This document shows positions 57,626 through 64,000 of a stretch of DNA of 64,000 nt, piece after piece. This stretch comes from Elmis aenea. Lineage: Eukaryota > Arthropoda > Insecta > Coleoptera > Elmidae. The notes under the pieces are model-generated. The model saw only the letters and a program-made list of their open reading frames with translations. It was not told the origin of the DNA and searched no databases. Each line of letters begins with the position of its first letter. The stretch's first letter is position 1. The stretch covers positions 51,373,494-51,437,493 of the forward strand of contig OX393577.1 in the NCBI GenBank assembly GCA_947652605.1, read 5' to 3'. A program made the position numbers and the translations under genes.

Positions 57626-58159
57626 TACAGGGTGTCTCAGATAACATCTCCAGCATGGGAATCTCGCTTATTATAAGACAGGGGTGTCAAACTCGCGCCC
57701 CGCAACGAACATTTTTGCGGCCTGACTAATATATCAGTACACAATAATACAGGGATAGCAAATAGGTGGCACGCGTGCCAACTAAATCTGGCACGCGCGG
57801 GATTTTCGACCGTACCCTAAAGAATTCTATGAATAAATTTTGTATTAAAAAAATTGCAAGCGGTCTAACGTAATTAAATGTAGGTACTACAATTTTTTTT
57901 TTACCTAAAGTTAAACCTTGTTTGTATGGCCCAAGTTAGCCATTGAGTGTGACACCCCTGTATAAGAGATACAGGTTTGCTTAAATTAGATGAATTATTC
58001 CTATGTATAAGAGGAGCTACAATCAATTTTTAATAGTATAAAATTCCTCCTACTTAAGATGTTATAGCAAAAAATAAAATAAAACTGCCTAAAAAACATT
58101 ATTATGTATTTACAAAAGCTACAGTTCTCAAATTTGTATTGTCCATAGAGGGTTACACC
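57626..58159 (+). mobile_element. Family B left half, interrupted by a hAT
   Basis: TA then TACAGGGTGTCTCAGATAAC and CCAGCATGGGAATCTCGC run to TTATAAGA, stop at the hAT (57679-57960), and resume with TATAAGAGATACAGGTTTG. The uninterrupted arrangement is at 54040-54057. The extent beyond 58090 is unclear. Confidence 0.75.
57679..57960. mobile_element. Small hAT element nested in family B
   Basis: Ends CAGGGGTGTCAAACTCGCG and GTGTGACACCCCTG are inverted. The flanks share TATAAGA (7 bp) on both sides; comparison with the intact family B copy at 53994 shows that the insertion is clean. Inside is a GGCACGCGTGCC palindrome near 57767. No frame. Confidence 0.85.
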
Positions 58160-58504
58160 CAGGGCCGGTTCTGCCATATGTGCAAGGTGTGCATCGCACA
58201 CGGGCGGCCGAAATAAGGGGGAGGCCAAAATCTATTCACTGTTTTTATTCTATCGATTATGTAACACTTTTGTACTGCATTACTGAAAACTTAAGTTATA
58301 TTTTTTAAGTTTTGTAATTTTATCATTTTATCATACCTATTTTGTTTTTGAAGACTTCAGTTATTGTTATAATAACGCATAGTTATATTTCATTGCCGAC
58401 CACAAAATTTTAAAAGTATTTTTAAGATATTTCAAATTTCTACTGGATAGGGGCGGCCAAATGATAATTGCACACAGGCGGCCAAATATCTAGAACCGGC
58501 CCTG
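58160..58504. mobile_element. Small hAT element, 345 bp
   Basis: Ends CAGGGCCGGTTCTGCC and CTAGAACCGGCCCTG are inverted; flanks GTTACACC and GCTACACC differ at one base. Subterminal GGGCGGCC motifs repeat near both ends. No coding capacity. The 75-codon minus-strand frame starting in it is not a gene. Confidence 0.9.
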
Positions 58505-58639
58505 GCTACACCTTCAACACATGTTGTAATTTAGATTTAATAGTAATAGCAAGTGAAAAATCAAAAATTTATTAATAAATTTAAAAAATAACCTAAGTTA
58601 TTTAAGTTATTTGTATTTAATAAAGTACAGTTAGTTTAT

Positions 58640-59160
58640 TTATGTGTTGTTTTTTTTTTTACAATGGCCACCTAGATTAAACTTAAGATACCTACTTATA
58701 TACCGTAATATGGATATAACTTGTTTACTATTAAAGATAAACATAACAAACCGTACATCAATGAAACGAGAAAAAAAATCTCTTTTTAATGAACCCATGC
58801 CAACAAACTACGGTTGCCACTTGCCATTTGAAAAAGTCAAGTTTGGATTAGGTATATCTCAAAAATCAAGTGTGCCATGACTATTTAGATATGTTTTTCT
58901 AATTCTTTGTAAAATTATCTACAGGACTTATTTTATAATTTGATTTTAACATAGGTAGTTATGAAGTTATTTACTATTAAAAAAATCGTCTGTTTTTAGT
59001 TTTTAAAAATATTTAAAAAATTTGAAGGTGTAGGTCAAAGGTCCAAATGACATTATATTCGTCTTGAATTTCTGTCCACCTTTGCTATTTTAACTGACTA
59101 TGTTATTCTTATAATAACAAAGTTACCGATACAACACATGTAGATTGTTGTCACCCTATA
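58640..59160 (-). mobile_element. Family A right arm
   Basis: GTTGTCACCCTATA at the right, preceded by GTTACCGATACAACACATGTAG, is the inverse of the family A start at 2869. Matching continues through TTTTAACATAGGTAG and AAGTGTGCCATGACT to ATTAGATATGTTTTTCTAATT. Its left partner was not identified. Confidence 0.7.
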
Positions 59161-60332
59161 CAGATCGAGGAATTTTTACTCATAACAAGCGATTATAGGT
59201 CTTAAAGTTAAATGAACCACTAGAACTATGGACACAGTAACCATTAATTGTAAATTTATCATCCTTTTTATATTATAAGTACCTATAGTATTGAAAAGTA
59301 ACAAATACCTACGTTTTATTTGAATTTGTTGCTTATGTTGATGTAAATTTTTCAAATGCTTCACAACAGTTTTTAAAACTGTTCTTAAAATCTGAAGCAA
59401 TTGAGACACATTTCAAAGAAGCCCTATTATCCTATCAAAAACATGCAACTGCTTTATTTCCTAACAATCAAAGTCAACACTCAGAAAAAAAAAACGTTTT
59501 ACATTTTTTCCACCGTTCACAATTTCTTTAGTTGAACAGAAAACGCCTCTGGTTTGACATCACATCCTGATAAAATGACAATATCCGTCTGTTCGACGCA
59601 AAAACAAAATTAATCTTTAAATCAATTTAAATTTGTTTGTTTGTTGTAAAAATCGATTAGACAAAATTCATGTACAGAACAAAAAAGTTTATTTGGGTCA
59701 ACTATATCTTGATTTTAATTATTACAACGGGTCGAGATTTTGTAATAAATTGCTTATAATTTATTCTTTTTACGTTAAATATCCTGTTTTACCACAAAGC
59801 CTTTGAAATATACTTATTCTTACACGCCTCTTAGCGATATTTGTACTTCAAGATGAGCTTTTTATATTATAGTCGAGTGTATGAGAAATATTCAAAAATT
59901 CAGCCTGAAACTTCAACAGACAGCGGTGTAGATGGCGCTTATGCAAACAGGAACTACTACCTACAAGACAAGTACGGTCTAGAAGGGCGTCGAGTGTGCT
60001 CTTTAATTTTAAATACAACCACGGCAGCTTTTCTAAAAGAGCTTTAATTACTTCAAAATGATTGAATAGAATACCGAAATTGGTTCTACAGTGACTTTAC
60101 TCAGTGTTAATTGGATATGAAACGCTTTGTGGAATAAAAATGTGGAATTTGCCGTCTAAAAATATTATAGGCAAATGATTTCTTGTCTGCACAAAATAAA
60201 CAACTGAAAGTAATCGACTCTTGCAAGCGAGAACGATAAAGCTAGTAACAGTAATTTTATGAAACAATAAAGTTATAAAAATTAAAATTTTCTCTAAGGC
60301 TAAAATAGTTTAGTTAATTTATTTCAAATATA
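59161..60332. other. Unique-looking sequence with one short candidate frame
   Basis: From an ATG at 59853 to a TAA at about 60045 a 64-residue frame reads on the plus strand, with a middle section (PETSTDSGVDGAYANRNYYL) of ordinary protein-like composition in slightly GC-richer DNA. No domain, signal or splice support was found, so it is left as a note. Confidence 0.25.
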
Positions 60333-61637
60333 TACAGGGTGCCCATTTTTCTAACCTGTTGTATGGGTAACTCAGTTAATATTAAAGATACAGAAACGTT
60401 TAAATTATCAAATTTGTACAGAATTTAAAGGGAAAGCTGATGCCACTTTCAAATTTGACCTACGTCATCAAATTTTTAAAATATTTTGAAAAAACTGAAA
60501 AAGGTCGATTTTTTCAAAGTTGAATAATTCCGTAAGCATATGAGCTAGAACAAAAATAAAAATTATAGATATTTTTACGTAGATTTTAAATATGTTAACG
60601 ACATTTTCATAGCACGCTCGATTTCCGACTTATAACACAAACTTGCATTTTTTTAAATGGAAGTCATAGGTGGCTGTGGCCTTATTAAAAAGGTCATTTT
60701 TTTCTCGTTTCAATGATATAAGGTTTGTTATACTTTTCTCTTATAGTTTTTTTTTAAATAACCAAAAATCATTTTATATGTTCACTGCCTAAATAGATGG
60801 GATGTTGATATTCTTTTTTTTCGATGTAACATTTAAGGGTTGTCAATTATTATTAGAGTAGCAGTTATTAGCCATTTACAAATTTTAAACTCAAAACCCA
60901 AATAAAATTTATTGATTGTTGTATTGTCTTGTGTTGATCAAAATTTTTGATTGAGTTTATTGTAAATTTCAAAAACAATGTTTTCTAATAAAGAAAAAAC
61001 GATATGCTTTTCTATTACTACGCTTGTAATAGAAATAGCGTTTTTTAAATTGGTTTCTAATAAAGAAAATAATTTCTTTCTTGGTTGCCTCCTTTCCATA
61101 AATCTTTGCAAATACATTTCACTTGCATTGCTGCTATTTCTATTACAAGCGTAGGTAACAGAAAAGCATGTAGTTTTTTTCTTCATTAGACTTTTTTTTT
61201 TTTTAATTTTCAATAAATTCAATCAAAAATTTTAATTAAAACAATACAGAAATTTATATGTATAACAATCAATAAATTTTATTTGACAAACTTTGAGGTT
61301 TTGTTTTTAAAATTTGTAAGTGGCTAGTAACTATAATAAGTTACAACTCTTAAATGTCACATCGAAAATAAAGAACATCAACACGGGTTAACTCCCATCT
61401 TTCAGTATTTTTATTTTTGTTCTAGCTCATATGCTTACGGAATTATTCAACTTTGAAAAAATCGACCTTTTTTAGTTTTTTCAAAATATTTCAAAAAGTT
61501 GATGCCGTAGGTCAAATTTGAAAGTGGCATCAGATTTCCCTTTAAATTCTGTACAAATTTGCTGATTTAAACGTTTCTGTATCCTTAATATTAACGGAGT
61601 TACCCATATAACAGTATAGAAAAATGGGCACCCTGTA
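60333..61637 (-). mobile_element. Long-arm TA element, family D, copy 2
   Basis: Ends TACAGGGTGCCCATTTTTCT and GAAAAATGGGCACCCTGTA with TA on both sides, as in copy 1. The centre holds a secondary palindrome around CTATTACTACGCTTGTAATAG (60999-61036) and its inverse near 61133-61155. The MYLQRFMERRQ frame is on the minus strand near 61117-61037. It is about 225 bp shorter than copy 1. Confidence 0.9.
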
Positions 61638-61755
61638 TAGACACGTTTGGTAAAAATCAATCGTTTATGTATTAAGAGGAAAGTATCTTTAACATTTGAT
61701 ATGTGAGAAATGCTTAAACTATTTTAGTGCTTTATTTTTTTATGTAATAAGGTAT

Positions 61756-62912
61756 ATCACGGGTGTAACTGAGTTTTGGTACACTCCTTGTTTTCTTCTT
61801 TAGTTAGTAGTTACTTTAATAAATGAAATTTTTAACATATTTTTTGTGTTAAAAACCGGATTATTTAAACATATGTACACTATTGTGTCATTTCCAGTTT
61901 TGCCGGAAATGAGCTCAACTTTGTTATTTCACAAGAAACACCCTGCATGTTCTTTCATTTTTGGAAAGAGGAAGCAATTTTGAATGTTGGTTAATTTTAA
62001 TAAAGTCATGTAATTTTTGGGCAAAAATTAAACTTTTTGTTAAGTGTGCTGTGATCTGCGTAAACTGAATTTTTTATGGCAACAAGTGTGCATAAAACGT
62101 TTTTGTAATTTTTAATTAACAATTAATTTACTTTAATGTTGCAAAATGGGTTTTTTGACAGTCAATTTTTTAAGAAGAAACGGAAGTGCTACATACGGTT
62201 CCTTAAATAGAGTATTTTCTGACAAATTTAACAATACCCAGTAACTTATACTTGTGTTGGAAAGCTGCTTCACAGACTTAAAATATTATAAAAACTTATT
62301 AAGTTATCTAGATATCTTGTTAATAGCATTATACTGCGGTTGATTGCAACAAGTTATTGCGAAAATTTTGAGTTTTTTAATTGAAATAATTATAGTAGTT
62401 GAACATGAACGATAATTTGTTTTGTTGTAGTAAGGCACATTATCTATACTTCGGTTCAGGATCTCTTAATAAAATTTTATAATACTTAAGCCTTTGAAGC
62501 AGCCTTTCAACACAAGTATAAGTTATTGGTATTGTTAAATTCCTCAGAAAATACTTTATTTAACGACGGTATATTTAAAAAAATTGACTTTTTGTCAAAA
62601 CACCGAATCTGCAACATTCGAAGCCGATTAAAGTAAACTAAATGTCAATTAAAATTTACAAAAACTATTTTCGGACATTTGTTGTAATAAAATTCAATTT
62701 AATTGTTAATAAAAAAAATGTAAAAACATACAGGTTATTCCTTTTGAAATAACAAAGTTTAGGTCATTTTCGGTAAAACCGGAAGTGAAACGATAGTGTA
62801 CATATGTTCAAATAATACGGTTTTTATACATATCATATGTCTAAAATTTAATTATGTTAAAATCGCAATTAAAGAAATAAATGAGGAGTACCAGAACTCA
62901 TTACACCCTGTA
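61756..62912. mobile_element. Full-length palindromic family C element
   Basis: The left end CGGGTGTAACTGAGTTTTGG (first bases decayed) and the inverted right end TACAGGGTGTAATGAGTTCT match, and both are followed by a GGTAC(A)CTCC block. Inside, GGAAATGA...AAACACCCTGCA (61910-61947) faces TACAGGTTATTCC (62729) in mirror fashion. The core 62075-62690 is itself an inverted repeat, for example AATACCCAGTAACTTATACT with AGTATAAGTTATTGGTATT, centred near 62385. About 1157 bp, no protein. Confidence 0.8.
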
Positions 62913-64000
62913 TGACTTTTTGAGAATCACTCACCTTCTTTTAATAAATAACATTGCTACTGACGACGATGCGAGAATCTTAAAATTGGTCTAGCATTTA
63001 TGCAAGTTTTTTCATGAAAAAAAGTTATTTTTAATTAAATACATACATTTATAGTAGGTATCTGTATTTGTTTTAGGAGAAAGATCAGTGAAATGTTATT
63101 AAACTTATTCACAATTTTGTTTTTCATTTGTCACACTTGCTAAAACAATGTATAAAAATATTGACAAACGGCGGCCGAGGAAACAAATTATTGCCATCAT
63201 AAATGACGACACTGGCTACGACAATTTATATAATGAATGGAATCACAGCACATAATTTTACTTGGCAATGCGCTCCAGAACGATAAAGCCCATTTCAGGT
63301 GGAATCTTGCTCGCAATTAATATTCTACGAAACGTCACGTGAAACAAAACACTAGCTTTAGGCTCTTTTTTGTTGCATTTCCTGCTTTTAACTTTGGAAA
63401 AACTATCACCATCTTTTGATGTCCGTCAACTATAATGAATTCTTTTTTTTTTTTTAACTTTGTCGTGCATGTTTGTATCAACTCCAATTTATATAATTAC
63501 AACCCCAAAAAAAGTATTTTACGCTAAATTGCAGAGCAGTGGTTTTTTAGGTCGTTCAAAACAATTCGCAAACTACTTGATTAATGGCGTTGTAGTTAAT
63601 CACTGCAACAATCAAGTGCGCGGCATAAACAAGCACTAACTGGCTGCTGCTGACCAAATGGGACACTGATAATACTGTGTACATTAAGCGGAGGCTTAAT
63701 TTATTAAACGGGGTTAGTGAGAATTCAATTCCACAGAATTATTAAAACACTTTCTATCGTACTAACGAATCCATCATTAGTGAGATGTTCCTACTGCCTT
63801 TTACATATTAATACAAACCTCCGTTTTCTGACATTGTGTTTATAATCCTTTCATGAAGCATTTCAAAGTCGAATAAACGTTATACCAATAAACCAATCAG
63901 GCAGGTCAAAATAATTCAATTTTTTAAATCAGGTGTAAGGTAATAATAAAATAAAAATAAAAAAGTGACGTGGGCACAAAATACCTTTTCTTCATGCATT
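62913..64000. other. Terminal unique-looking stretch
   Basis: AT-rich. A 35-codon frame from 63148 to 63255 (containing KRRPRKQIIAIINDDTGYDN) has no known counterpart and no support. No element ends were recognised. Confidence 0.3.

Noticed and set aside
63148..63255. 35-codon frame with basic start
   Set aside because: No signal peptide, no domain, no context supporting a gene.
1..64000. Bacterial-type systems (operons, CRISPR, phage, defence islands)
   Set aside because: Composition, repeat types and absence of long frames indicate a eukaryotic intergenic region; no spaced direct repeats of CRISPR type were found.

Overview
This window looks like AT-rich intergenic DNA from an insect nuclear genome. 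The composition is strongly AT-biased, no open frame exceeds about 130 codons apart from one running through the gap, and the transposon mix (hAT, piggyBac, Tc1/mariner-type TA-inserting elements, non-LTR retrotransposon scraps, probable Penelope-like fragments) is typical of insects. A beetle or hemipteran is my guess, but the sequence does not fix the order. I found no rRNA, tRNA, CRISPR array or bacterial-style operon. The assembly has one gap of exactly 200 N at 35415-35614.

Layout. 1-8.9 kb: a hAT element (1139-2364), a 3.2 kb composite TA-inserting element (2869-6069) holding a 470-bp-arm palindrome, a second palindrome (6758-7434) and a small TACAGGGTG element. 9.3-16.4 kb: a hAT element with another hAT nested in it, repeat family H, a decayed piggyBac, and a hAT with CCCGGG-rich ends. 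17.5-25.8 kb: a long-arm TA element with a Penelope-like insert, a mariner-type transposase scrap, foldback family G, a candidate hAT with a tandem duplication, a LINE relic and a near-perfect 1.28 kb foldback. 26.5-32.7 kb: a second, inverted copy of the 9.4 kb hAT with the nested insertion absent, a stack of nested elements (27965-29508), and a hAT carrying the end of its transposase inside a G element. 33.9-41 kb: LINE scraps, a GC-richer tandem array beside the gap, Tc1 transposase fragments split by about 1.2 kb of other sequence, and a GGGGAGA-ended element. 42.6-49.6 kb: a G element split by a family D element, the second H copy, and TA-element arms. 50-54 kb: the longest stretch without recognised repeats; it encodes one candidate 42-residue secreted cysteine-rich peptide (minus strand, 52050-52178). 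54-63 kb: LINE relic, CCCGGG hAT with a nested TA element, two small hAT elements, a second family D element and a full-length palindromic family C element.

The genes do not work together as a pathway. The coding matter is almost entirely dead transposase or reverse transcriptase. What the window records well is transposition history: many insertions are dated relative to each other by nesting, matching target-site duplications and, in several cases, an uninterrupted copy of the insertion site elsewhere in the same window. Boundaries with matching duplications are firm; family names resting on terminal motifs alone are inference.
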